Shown here one piece after another: positions 1 to 6,990 of a stretch of 9,154 bases of DNA. The stretch's first letter is position 1. Each line of letters begins with the position of its first letter. The translations under genes and the position numbers were made by a program. The DNA is from Gammaproteobacteria bacterium. GTDB taxonomy: Bacteria; Pseudomonadota; Gammaproteobacteria; S012-40. The notes beneath the pieces were generated by a model. It did not search any database. It saw nothing but the letters and a program-made list of their open reading frames with translations, and was not told the origin of the DNA. The stretch is taken from contig JAOUGF010000055.1 of assembly GCA_029857925.1 (NCBI GenBank), forward strand, positions 1 through 9,154, written 5' to 3'.

Positions 1-1083
1 GGCCCGTCCGACGTGCATCCACGCGTGTTGGCGGCGATGAGCCGCCCCACCATCGGCCACCTTGACCCCAAATTTGTCGGCATGATGGACGAGGTCAAGG
101 CGCTGTTGCAATACGCGTTACAGACCAAAAACGAATTGACGATGCCGGTATCCGCGCCAGGCTCGGCGGGTATGGAGATGTGTTTTGTCAACCTGGTGGA
201 GCCGGGCGACAAGGTCATCGTGTGTGTGAATGGCGTGTTCGGCGGGCGCATGAAGGAAAACGTCGAGCGCATCGGCGGCGTGCCTATCGTAGTTGAAAAC
301 GCCTGGGGTGACCCGGTAGATCCCAACCAAGTCGAAGATGCGTTAAAGAAAAATCCCGATACCAAGATCGTCGCGTTCGTGCATGCCGAAACCTCGACGG
401 GCGCGTTGAGTGACGCCAAGCGGATCACAGAAATCGCGCATCGTCATGGCGCGCTGGTGATCGTCGATGCGGTCACGTCCTTGGGCGGCAGCCCGTTGCA
501 GGTCGATGAATGGAATATCGACGCGATCTATTCCGGTTCGCAAAAATGTCTGTCGTGTCCGCCGGGTTTGTCACCGGTCAGTTTTAACGAACGCGCGGTG
601 CACAAGATCAAATCGCGTAAAACGAAAGTGGGCAGTTGGTTTCTCGATTTGACACTCATCATGGGTTATTGGGGCTCCGGCGCTAAGCGCACCTATCATC
701 ACACCGCGCCGGTCAACGCGTTGTATGGTTTGCACGAGGCCTTGGTGATGTTGCAGGAAGAGGGTTTGGAAAATTCCTGGGCGCGGCACACCAAAAATCA
801 CCACCTACTACGCACAGGGTTAGAAAAACTGGGTTTTGAATTCATCGTGCGCGCAGATGCGCGTCTGCCGCAGCTTAATGCGGTGCGCGTGCCTGTCGGC
901 GTCGATGAGGCCAAATTGCGGCAGATATTGTTGGATGATTATAGCCTGGAAGTCGGTGCCGGTTTGGGTGCGCTGGCGGGCAAGATACTGCGTATTGGGT
1001 TGATGGGGCATGCCAGCAATCTGCGCAATATCAGTTTGTGTCTGGCCGCGATAGAAAAGACCATGGCGACGTTGCGCGGTTGA
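1..1083 (+). CDS. Class V PLP aminotransferase, alanine/serine-glyoxylate type (5' partial)
   Basis: Likely a PLP-dependent transaminase that passes the amino group of alanine or serine to glyoxylate in the cytosol. The reading frame is open from base 1 and begins GPSDVHPRVLAAM. This matches the usual GPGPSxVHPRVL start of the family, so only a short N-terminus (perhaps 5-20 residues) lies off the left edge; the in-frame GTG at 13 is probably not the start. About 360 residues are present, close to full family length. Visible landmarks are SAPGSAGMEM (PLP phosphate-side loop), VHAETSTGALSD, VDAVTSLGG (Asp that pairs with the pyridine nitrogen) and SGSQKCLSCPPG. The Lys in the last motif, codon 544-546, should form the Schiff base. 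A C-terminal small domain follows and ends at TGA 1081-1083. Family membership is firm. The exact substrate pair (alanine, serine or another donor) cannot be read from sequence. It appears separate from the downstream efflux operon. Confidence 0.9.
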   Translation, partial: GPSDVHPRVLAAMSRPTIGHLDPKFVGMMDEVKALLQYALQTKNELTMPVSAPGSAGMEMCFVNLVEPGDKVIVCVNGVFGGRMKENVERIGGVPIVVENAWGDPVDPNQVEDALKKNPDTKIVAFVHAETSTGALSDAKRITEIAHRHGALVIVDAVTSLGGSPLQVDEWNIDAIYSGSQKCLSCPPGLSPVSFNERAVHKIKSRKTKVGSWFLDLTLIMGYWGSGAKRTYHHTAPVNALYGLHEALVMLQEEGLENSWARHTKNHHLLRTGLEKLGFEFIVRADARLPQLNAVRVPVGVDEAKLRQILLDDYSLEVGAGLGALAGKILRIGLMGHASNLRNISLCLAAIEKTMATLRG

Positions 1084-1093
1084 GTCTTTGATT

Positions 1094-1122
1094 TTGCTTG
1101 GCACGCTTTCTGGTAGAATAAT
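1094..1122 (+). promoter_or_regulatory. Candidate sigma-70 promoter for the efflux operon
   Basis: TTGCTT (1094-1099) is followed by a 17-base spacer and AATAAT (1117-1122). The -10 matches consensus at 5 of 6 positions and the -35 at 3 of 6. It lies about 75 bases upstream of the TolC-like start, in the only non-coding gap before the operon. A TTGGCACG stretch overlaps it and resembles a sigma-54 -24 element, but the matching GC of the -12 element is absent (GG instead). The position is sensible and the motif is only moderate. Confidence 0.35.
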
Positions 1123-1137
1123 CGTGTAGATTTCGGC

Positions 1138-1157
1138 GCCGGGAATAAAACCCCGGC
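1138..1157 (+). other. GC-rich hairpin in the leader before the TolC-like gene
   Basis: GCCGGG (1138-1143) and CCCGGC (1152-1157) form a perfect 6-bp stem with the 8-base A-rich loop AATAAAAC. No T-tract follows, so it is not a convincing intrinsic terminator of the aminotransferase gene. If the promoter at 1094-1122 is used, the stem falls in the 5' untranslated leader about 40 bases before the start codon, where it could affect mRNA stability. Any function is inference. Confidence 0.35.
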
Positions 1158-1196
1158 CTCGTTGTCCAATCGGAATAATTCAAACCGTGGCGCGCT

Positions 1197-2462
1197 ATGC
1201 GATCTCCCTATTTATTATGTTGCACACCTTGGTTGGCATTGTGGTTATGTCTATCGACAAACGCGCACGCCGAACAAGCGCTCACCTGGCAGCAATGCGC
1301 GGCGGAGGCGGCGGCGCATAACCCCGATCTACAGGCCGCACAGGCGCAATTTCAGGCCTCCAGTTTTCAACGCCAATCCGCCGCCAGCGGGCTTTATCCG
1401 CAGGTATCGGCGTCGGCGGGCTACACCTATAGCGGCGGGGACAAGCCGCTGCAAAATGGCAGTGTGTATTCCGCAGGGGTAGGCGTTACCCAGAATATCT
1501 TCGCCGGTTATTTGGATCAGTCCAAGATAACGCAGGCCACCGCCAATGAGGCCGCTGCGGCGGCGACGTTGGCCTTGGCCAAGGCCAAACTGGGATATGA
1601 CTTAAAGTTTGCCTTTCAGGGGTTGATCTACGCCCAGGGCTATCAACGGCTTGCACAGGATATATTGCATAGACGCGAAGAAAATTTGCGTTTGGTGGAG
1701 TTGCGATTTGACAGCGGGCGCGAAAACAAAGGGTCGGTGTTATTGTCGCGCGCGTATCTCGCGCAGGCACAGTTGGACGCATTGCAGGCGCGCAACGCAC
1801 GTGATGTCGCGCAGACGCAGTTGGTGCGCGTATTGGGGCGTGCGGGCGATGACGAGCTCACGATTAAAGACAGTCTACCGATTAACGAGCCGGAGGCGCA
1901 GCCCGATTTTAATGCATTGGTGTTACGCACACCCGAGTATCAACAATCCGTCGCGCAAGAACAGGCGGCACACGCGACCGTCGGCATCGCGCGTGCACCG
2001 ACCTATCCTAATATCAATCTCAGCAGCCAATTGAATCGTCAAGGCGATGAACTCGCGGTGCCGGACACCCGTTGGTCCGTGGGGTTGAGCCTGAGCTATC
2101 CTCTGTATAACGGCGGCAAGGATGTCCATAATCTGCAAAGCGCGGGCGCGCTTGCCACCGCCGCGCGCGATGCGCGCACCGCGACGCAAATGCAATTGCG
2201 CGTCCGCTTGAAGCAGGCCTATGTCGGGTTGGTGGAATCCCAGCAGCGTTTGAAAACCGATCTGGCCTTTTATGACGCGGCAACGACACGCGCGCAAATC
2301 GCACGCGAAAAATATAATAACGGCCTGCTCACCTTTGATGAATGGGATATTATCGAAAACGATTTGGTCAATCGTGAAAAAAATCGTTTGCAAAGCCAAC
2401 GTGATCGCGTCGTTGCCGAGGCCGCGTGGGATCAGGCATTAGGGCGTGGGGTGATACCATGA
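1197..2462 (+). CDS. TolC-family outer-membrane efflux channel
   Basis: Predicted outer-membrane channel that gives an inner-membrane pump its exit across the outer membrane. The 421-residue protein has a signal peptide: a hydrophobic core in residues 4-20 and an AHA cleavage site near 25/26. The mature chain opens with EQALTWQQCAAEAAAHNPDLQAA in pieces typical of the family (LTWxxC, A..NPDL). Two outer membrane efflux repeats follow, about residues 26-220 and 230-421. Each has long Ala/Gln-rich coiled-coil helices around short beta segments (YPQVSASAGY and YPNINLSSQL), then VTQNIFAGY and LSYPLYNGG, the usual turn before the second strand. ATG 1197 was chosen because it gives a complete signal peptide; the Shine-Dalgarno site is weak. 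The stop overlaps the adaptor start in ATGA (2459-2462), which suggests translational coupling. Length and domain order are normal. It is probably dedicated to the adjacent ABC pump rather than a general TolC. Confidence 0.93.
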   Translation: MRSPYLLCCTPWLALWLCLSTNAHAEQALTWQQCAAEAAAHNPDLQAAQAQFQASSFQRQSAASGLYPQVSASAGYTYSGGDKPLQNGSVYSAGVGVTQNIFAGYLDQSKITQATANEAAAAATLALAKAKLGYDLKFAFQGLIYAQGYQRLAQDILHRREENLRLVELRFDSGRENKGSVLLSRAYLAQAQLDALQARNARDVAQTQLVRVLGRAGDDELTIKDSLPINEPEAQPDFNALVLRTPEYQQSVAQEQAAHATVGIARAPTYPNINLSSQLNRQGDELAVPDTRWSVGLSLSYPLYNGGKDVHNLQSAGALATAARDARTATQMQLRVRLKQAYVGLVESQQRLKTDLAFYDAATTRAQIAREKYNNGLLTFDEWDIIENDLVNREKNRLQSQRDRVVAEAAWDQALGRGVIP

Positions 2463-3442
2463 GTAAAAAGTACACTGGAAAAATCGCGTTAACCGTTGTC
2501 TTCGTCGCGTTGATCGGCGGCGGCGCGTGGTGGTGGTTCGCGCCGGGCGCGGATAAAAACGGCGAGATCACTTATAAAGAGACCCAACCGCTACGCAATC
2601 GCATTGAAGTGACCATCCTCAGCACCGGCATTGTACAACCTGAAAATCGCGTCGAGATCAAACCGCCGATCGCCGGGCGTGTCGAAGAGGTGATGGTGAA
2701 GGAAGGTCAAGTGGTGAAACGCGGGCAATTGTTGGCGCGCATGAGCTCAACCGAACGTGCGGCGCTGCTAGACGCGGCGCTGGCCAAGGGCGCGGCGGAA
2801 TTGGCGCATTGGCAAGAATTGTATAAGGCAACGCCGGTGCTGGCGCCGGTCGATGGCACCATCATTTTGCGCAATGTCGAGGCCGGGCAGAGTTTTACCA
2901 GCCAAGACGCGATCTTTGTGATGTCGGATCGTTTGACGATCAAGGCGCAGGTCGATGAAACGGACATTGCACAAATCAAGCTCAAGCAAAAGGCGCGCAT
3001 CGTGCTCGATGCGTACCCTAAAGACATCGTGATGGCGCATGTCGATCAAATCGCCTACGACGCGAAAACCGTGAATAACGTCACCACGTATATCGTTGAT
3101 GTGTTGCCGGATCGCACACCGTCGGCCATGCGCAGCGGTATGACCGCCAATGTCACGTTTTCGATTGCGTCCAAGGACGATGCCTTGTTGCTTTCCAGCG
3201 AGGCGATCAAGGCCGAAGACGGAAAATTTTTTGTCTTTGTCGGCCCGTTGGACGCGCAGGGCAAACCGCAGCGTCGAGCGATTACGGTCGGGATCAGCGA
3301 CGGCAAACGCACCGAAATCGCAGAGGGTTTGACGGAGCAGGAAACCGTGTACATCCCGCAGGCGAAAAAATCGGCGAATCGCGGCGGCGGCCAGACCAAC
3401 CCGTTGTCACCTATGGGCGCGCGCCGCAGCGGTGGCCGTTGA
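2459..3442 (+). CDS. MacA-like periplasmic adaptor (HlyD/membrane fusion family)
   Basis: Periplasmic adaptor expected to link the MacB-type transporter to the TolC-like channel. The start at ATG 2459 follows a purine-rich GGGGTGAT and overlaps the upstream stop by 4 bases. An in-frame GTG farther upstream at 2426 would lie inside the channel gene and is unlikely. The 327-residue protein has one N-terminal membrane anchor (about residues 9-27). A lipoyl/barrel-sandwich domain is split into halves (about 64-95, IKPPIAGRVEEVMVKEGQVV; and 126-156, LAPVDGTIILRNVEAGQ). A beta-barrel follows (about 158-245, with VDETDIAQIKLKQKARI and MRSGMTANV), then a membrane-proximal domain and a Gly/Arg-rich tail. 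The alpha-hairpin between the lipoyl halves is only about 29 residues (97-125), far shorter than in classical MacA or HlyD. I recall similar short-hairpin adaptors beside MacB-like pumps, so this may be a subfamily trait rather than a deletion. The substrate is unknown. Confidence 0.92.
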   Translation: MSKKYTGKIALTVVFVALIGGGAWWWFAPGADKNGEITYKETQPLRNRIEVTILSTGIVQPENRVEIKPPIAGRVEEVMVKEGQVVKRGQLLARMSSTERAALLDAALAKGAAELAHWQELYKATPVLAPVDGTIILRNVEAGQSFTSQDAIFVMSDRLTIKAQVDETDIAQIKLKQKARIVLDAYPKDIVMAHVDQIAYDAKTVNNVTTYIVDVLPDRTPSAMRSGMTANVTFSIASKDDALLLSSEAIKAEDGKFFVFVGPLDAQGKPQRRAITVGISDGKRTEIAEGLTEQETVYIPQAKKSANRGGGQTNPLSPMGARRSGGR

Positions 3443-3455
3443 CACGCGGATGACC

Positions 3456-5405
3456 ATGCTGCAACTCCACGACATCGAAAAAAAATATCAAATGGGCGAC
3501 CAAACGGTGTATGCGCTGCGCGGCGTGTCGTTGCAGATTCGTTCCGGTGAGTTTGTTGCGATTATGGGGCCTTCCGGCTCCGGAAAATCGACATTAATGC
3601 ATATTTTAGGTCTGTTAGACAGCCCCGACGGCGGCTCGTATCGTCTGGACGGACGCGAGGTCGCGACCTTGTCGGAAGACGATCTGGCGGTGTTGCGACG
3701 CGAGACCATCGGCTTTGTTTTTCAGCAGTTTAATTTGCTGCCGCGCATGTCGGCGGTGGAAAACGCCGCGTTGCCGTTGCTCTACAGCCGTCAACGTATC
3801 GACCTTGAGCGTGGCCGCGCGGTGATGGAACGTGTCGGGTTGGGTACGCGCATGGGGCATCGTCCCAACGAATTGTCCGGTGGACAGCAACAACGCGTCG
3901 CGATAGCGCGCGCGTTGGTGAACAATCCGCGTATTATTTTCGCGGATGAACCGACCGGAAACCTAGACTCCGCCAGCGAAAAAGAGATTATGGGCGCGCT
4001 GAAAGAATTGAATGCGCAGGGCATCACCGTGATCTTGGTGACGCATGAAGAGGAGATCGGCCGACAAGCCAAGCGCCTGATACGTATGCGCGACGGTTGC
4101 ATCCAATCCGACGAGCAACTTGTTGCGGCAGACAGCGCGCGCGCGGAACCGCAGGCACCCGCGCTTACCACGCAAGGGAACAGCATAGGAAAATATTGGC
4201 AGTATTTCGTGCAAGGTCTGAAAACCTTGACCGCGAACAAAGTGCGTACCGGCTTGTCGATGTTGGGTATTTTGATCGGTGTCGCCGCCGTCGTCGCGAT
4301 GATGGCCTTGGGCCAGGGCGCGCAACAGGCGATAGAGCGGCAATTGGCGGGCTTGGGTTCAAATTTGCTGGTGCTGCGCTCCGGTGCGTCGCGCATTGGC
4401 GGCGTGACACAGGATACGGGAGCGGGCACGCGCCTAACCGTCGATGACGCGAATTATGTACGCGATCGGGTGGCGACCGTGAAACAGACCGCGCCTGCGG
4501 TGAACGGTCGCGGACAGGTGGTCTACCTCAACAAAAACTGGAGCACGCAATTGCTGGGCGCGGTGTCGCAATACGCGAAGGTGCGCGCCGCGACGCCGGA
4601 AGTCGGTCGGTTTTTCACCGATGAAGAGAATCAACGTCGCGCGTTGGTCGCGGTGGTGGGGCAAACCGTGGCGCGTGAACTTTTCGGCGCGCAAAATCCC
4701 ATCGGTGAGATGATAAAAATCAATAAAGTGAATTTTCAAGTGATAGGAATCCTGCCTGAAAAAGGCGCGAATGCATTTCGCGACCAAGATGACATGATCG
4801 TGATTCCATTGAATACCGCGATGCATAGACTGCTCGGCAAAAATTATGTCGATTATATCGATATTGAGGTCATAGACGCGGCGGCGATCGAGGCGACTCA
4901 AAAGGCGGTCAGTGAATTAATGCTGTCGCGGCATAAGGTACCGCTGTCGCAGGGCGAGGAGGCGTTTCAGATCCGCAATATGGCCGACGTACAAAGCGCG
5001 CTGGCCGAGAGCAGCAAAACGATGGGCGCATTGCTGGCGTCCATCGCCGCGATTTCGCTGCTGGTCGGCGGCATCGGCATCATGAATATCATGCTGGTGT
5101 CGGTGACCGAGCGCACGCGCGAGATCGGCTTACGCAAGGCGATAGGCGCGCGACGCGGTGATATCTTGTTTCAATTTTTGGTCGAATCCGTCGTGGTCAG
5201 CGTCGTCGGTGGTTTGATCGGCATCGCCTTAGGTTCCGGTATCACGGTATTGCTTGCCAATGTCGCCGGTTGGACAACGTCGATCTCGATGTCTTCCGTG
5301 TTACTCGCATTTCTTTTTTCTGCGTCGATCGGCATGATCTTCGGCATCTATCCAGCGACCAAGGCCTCGCGCTTGCATCCTATTGTGGCGTTGCGTTATG
5401 AATAG
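3456..5405 (+). CDS. macB: MacB-type ABC transporter (ATPase fused to FtsX-like permease)
   Basis: Inner-membrane ATP-driven exporter subunit that works as a mechanotransmitter with an adaptor and TolC-type channel. With the start at ATG 3456 (GGA about 5 bases upstream, N-terminus MLQLHDIEKKYQMGD as usual for the family) it is 649 residues, the typical MacB length. ATG 3450 and GTG 3432 are in-frame alternatives; the latter would overlap the adaptor. The nucleotide-binding domain holds Walker A GPSGSGKST (38-46), a Q-loop in FVFQQFNLL, signature LSGGQQQR (140-147), Walker B IIFADE (160-165) with the D-loop GNLD, and the switch His197 in VTHE. The linker leads to TM1 (about 265-288), a large periplasmic domain (about 290-520), then three C-terminal TM segments with the conserved TERTREIGLRKAIGAR cytoplasmic loop. 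It ends in the usual ALRYE. All catalytic motifs are intact. The substrate (macrolide, peptide, siderophore, haem precursor or other) cannot be inferred. Confidence 0.94.
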   Translation: MLQLHDIEKKYQMGDQTVYALRGVSLQIRSGEFVAIMGPSGSGKSTLMHILGLLDSPDGGSYRLDGREVATLSEDDLAVLRRETIGFVFQQFNLLPRMSAVENAALPLLYSRQRIDLERGRAVMERVGLGTRMGHRPNELSGGQQQRVAIARALVNNPRIIFADEPTGNLDSASEKEIMGALKELNAQGITVILVTHEEEIGRQAKRLIRMRDGCIQSDEQLVAADSARAEPQAPALTTQGNSIGKYWQYFVQGLKTLTANKVRTGLSMLGILIGVAAVVAMMALGQGAQQAIERQLAGLGSNLLVLRSGASRIGGVTQDTGAGTRLTVDDANYVRDRVATVKQTAPAVNGRGQVVYLNKNWSTQLLGAVSQYAKVRAATPEVGRFFTDEENQRRALVAVVGQTVARELFGAQNPIGEMIKINKVNFQVIGILPEKGANAFRDQDDMIVIPLNTAMHRLLGKNYVDYIDIEVIDAAAIEATQKAVSELMLSRHKVPLSQGEEAFQIRNMADVQSALAESSKTMGALLASIAAISLLVGGIGIMNIMLVSVTERTREIGLRKAIGARRGDILFQFLVESVVVSVVGGLIGIALGSGITVLLANVAGWTTSISMSSVLLAFLFSASIGMIFGIYPATKASRLHPIVALRYE

Positions 5406-5823
5406 ATTATTGATTATTGCGTGCGCAATCGCATGCGTACTGTCTCCGTTGCACGCGAGTGCCGCGTCCAACCAATTGCAGCGCGGTAAACGCGTCTATG
5501 CGGTATTTTGCGCGCAGTGTCATGGCAAAAAATTAGAAGGACAACCCAATTGGCGGCAGCGCAAACCCAATGGGCGCCTGCCCGCGCCGCCGCATGACGC
5601 CAGTGGACATACCTGGCATCACTCCGATAGCGATCTATTTGCTATGACGAAAAACGGCATGGTGCCGCCGTTGGCACCTGCGGGTTATGAGAGCGATATG
5701 CCGGCGTGGAAAGACACGCTTAAAGATGACGATATTTGGGCGGTTGTGGCCTATATCAAAAGCCTATGGCCGGAAGAGCAACGCAACTACCAAAAAGAGA
5801 TCTCAGCTTCTGCGACGCGCTAG
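5398..5823 (+). CDS. Secreted monohaem c-type cytochrome, last gene of the efflux operon
   Basis: Small periplasmic class I cytochrome c (141 residues). A signal peptide covers residues 1 to about 22 (hydrophobic IIACAIACVL, then ASA before the mature ASNQLQRGK). The haem-binding motif CAQCH is at 38-42, with His42 as the proximal axial ligand. Met101 in the ESDMPAW motif is the likely distal ligand; Met83 and Met88 are alternatives. The C-terminal helix is DDDIWAVVAYIKSLWPEEQ. A His-rich stretch (HTWHHSD, 71-77) lies between the haem site and the distal Met. ATG 5398 lies inside the MacB-like gene and overlaps it by 8 bases, so translation is probably coupled; a TTG at 5383 is unlikely as a start. 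The family is clear, but electron donor and acceptor are unknown. Its tight linkage to an efflux pump suggests a redox or metal-related partner function, which is inference. Confidence 0.92.
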   Translation: MNRLLIIACAIACVLSPLHASAASNQLQRGKRVYAVFCAQCHGKKLEGQPNWRQRKPNGRLPAPPHDASGHTWHHSDSDLFAMTKNGMVPPLAPAGYESDMPAWKDTLKDDDIWAVVAYIKSLWPEEQRNYQKEISASATR

Positions 5824-6704
5824 GTCTGTTCGCCGCGCGCGTACCAGGCGCTAAGCGCAGCCGCAGCGACCACCATTAGACCGCCCCACCATTCTCTAGA
5901 CGTCACCACTTCATGGGTCAATACTTGTTGCGAAATGGCTCCGACGACAAGTTCAAATAACAAAATAATCGCCGACCGGTGCACCGGCATGTGGGAGACC
6001 CCGTATTGCACCAACCACGTCATCGTGACCATGCCGAACAAACCCAATGCGGTAGCGCCGATGACGGTCGTGAAATTGAATACCGGCACCGATGGGGGCA
6101 GCAACACGATCAAAAACGCCGCCAGCAGTAGCGCACCCACCCATACCGCCAATGATTTAAGCACCACCGGCACGTCATCGGCCAATCTCACCAAACTATT
6201 GGAGGTCGCGAAGGCGAAGCCTGAACTCAGTGCCAACCAGTCCGTGGTATCGCGCGGCCAAGGCATCGCATCGCCAGGTTGCCACAACATCACGATCGCA
6301 CCGCAGATCGCCAGCGCCAATACGCCTAATGCAGACCGCTGGATCGGCTCTTTAAGTAACACCCACGCCCACAAAACCGCCCAAACCGGTGACAAATAAA
6401 ACAACAATAAAACGCGCAACACGTTGCCATCCAAAATGGCGAGCACAAATGCAAGATTTGCCCATCCTGCGGTCAGCGCAATCAATAGAAGAAGTAGCGG
6501 TCTGTGTATCAGTGCCGCAAGTTGGCGACGAGCGAATACCAGGCCTGCGCTGCTTGCAGCCCCGTACAGGATTACATTCAGCCATAGACCGGATAGACCT
6601 GCGGATTCCAGCAAACGCATCGGGTACCATGTAATCCCCCAAAGGGTGGCGCCGATCAGCAGGGCGGCAGTTGGGCGCCAATGTAGTGCGTGGTCACTGT
6701 GCAT
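5820..6704 (-). CDS. EamA/DMT-family inner-membrane permease
   Basis: Predicted drug/metabolite-transporter superfamily permease of 294 residues, the normal length for the ten-helix EamA class. Two homologous five-helix halves are visible, about residues 12-140 and 155-288. The first half begins ALLIGATLWGITWYP, a typical EamA opening (G..LWG..W), and ends LLLFYLSPVWAVLWAWVLLKEP, with Glu119 in the conserved position. The second half ends with IILLFELVVGAISQQVLTHEV, with Glu265 in the matching position. Between them is a short cytoplasmic or periplasmic loop rich in Pro, Trp and Asp. The start at 6704 has GGAT four bases upstream. Its stop codon overlaps the cytochrome stop in a CTAG palindrome, tail to tail. 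Members export amino acids or metabolites, or transport nucleotide sugars; the substrate here is unknown. It is divergent from the PhzF-like gene and may share the intergenic control region. Confidence 0.9.
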   Translation of the reverse strand: MHSDHALHWRPTAALLIGATLWGITWYPMRLLESAGLSGLWLNVILYGAASSAGLVFARRQLAALIHRPLLLLLIALTAGWANLAFVLAILDGNVLRVLLLFYLSPVWAVLWAWVLLKEPIQRSALGVLALAICGAIVMLWQPGDAMPWPRDTTDWLALSSGFAFATSNSLVRLADDVPVVLKSLAVWVGALLLAAFLIVLLPPSVPVFNFTTVIGATALGLFGMVTMTWLVQYGVSHMPVHRSAIILLFELVVGAISQQVLTHEVVTSREWWGGLMVVAAAALSAWYARGEQT

Positions 6705-6827
6705 GATGATCCATTGTCAGTTAGAACGATAGAAGGTAGTGTACAGAAAATAACGCTATGCAAACGGCTTTATGGCACCAAAAATTCTATCTGCCGCGAG
6801 TAATCCGGCATCGAAAAATATCGTCTA

Positions 6828-6887
6828 CCCCTTCCCCTAACCCGCTACCCAAAGGACGCCAGTCCCGCGTGGGGGGAGGGAATTTTT
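6828..6887. repeat. Composite GC-rich palindrome, possible dispersed intergenic repeat or terminator-like fold
   Basis: CCCTTCCCC (6829-6837) pairs with GGGGGAGGG (6872-6880) as a 9-bp stem with one G-U wobble. A second hairpin, GGAC-GCCA-GTCC (6854-6865), sits inside the loop. A T-run (AATTTTT, 6881-6887) follows directly on the plus strand. The C-rich/G-rich outer arms resemble the short palindromic units seen many times between genes in various bacterial genomes. As a plus-strand terminator it would be oddly placed, since no plus-strand gene lies just upstream. Copy number in the genome cannot be judged from one window. Confidence 0.45.
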
Positions 6888-6920
6888 CAGTCCTATTTTG
6901 ATGCCGGGAAAATAAGTCAA

Positions 6921-6950
6921 TTGATGTGCCAAGCCAGTGTGCGTTATGAT
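6921..6950 (+). promoter_or_regulatory. Candidate sigma-70 promoter for the PhzF-like gene
   Basis: TTGATG (6921-6926), an 18-base spacer and TATGAT (6945-6950) form a reasonable -35/-10 pair (4 of 6 and 5 of 6 matches). Transcription would begin near 6957, leaving a leader of about 35 bases before ATG 6991. It also argues against the in-frame upstream starts at 6937 and 6946, which would lie inside the promoter. Confidence 0.45.
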
Positions 6951-6990
6951 TTTTAACGGAATAAACCAAGAGGCGGCTAGGGTGCGCGCG

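Larger units (their letters stand above)
6705..6990. other. Divergent intergenic region between EamA and PhzF-like genes
   Basis: This 286-base gap separates two genes that point away from each other. No convincing protein is encoded: short open frames on both strands lack family features. The left part (6705-6780) should carry the EamA promoter on the minus strand, but I see only a weak TACACT-like -10. A small inverted repeat TGCCG/CGGCA (6792-6796/6806-6810) is present. The middle holds the composite palindrome 6828-6887, and the right part holds the candidate PhzF-like promoter at 6921-6950. Confidence 0.6.

Noticed and set aside
1923..2399. Minus-strand open frame of 158 codons inside the TolC-like gene
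   Set aside because: No recognisable motif, no ribosome site, and fully opposite a clear coding gene.
2426..2458. Upstream in-frame GTG start for the adaptor gene (11 extra residues)
   Set aside because: It lies inside the channel gene. The downstream ATG at 2459 has a purine-rich site, makes a standard ATGA overlap and gives a normal membrane-anchor N-terminus.
3791..4429. Long minus-strand open frame (about 212 codons) opposite the MacB-type gene
   Set aside because: Composition is Pro/Arg/Ser/Cys-rich with no domain. It is an antisense shadow of a gene with intact catalytic motifs.
6792..6810. TGCCG/CGGCA inverted repeat in the divergent gap as an operator
   Set aside because: Five-base arms with a nine-base spacer are expected by chance, and no regulator gene is nearby.
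6937..6990. Longer PhzF-like protein starting at 6937 or 6946
   Set aside because: The extra residues have no family match and the starts fall within a good -35/-10 pair. The family N-terminus begins at ATG 6991.
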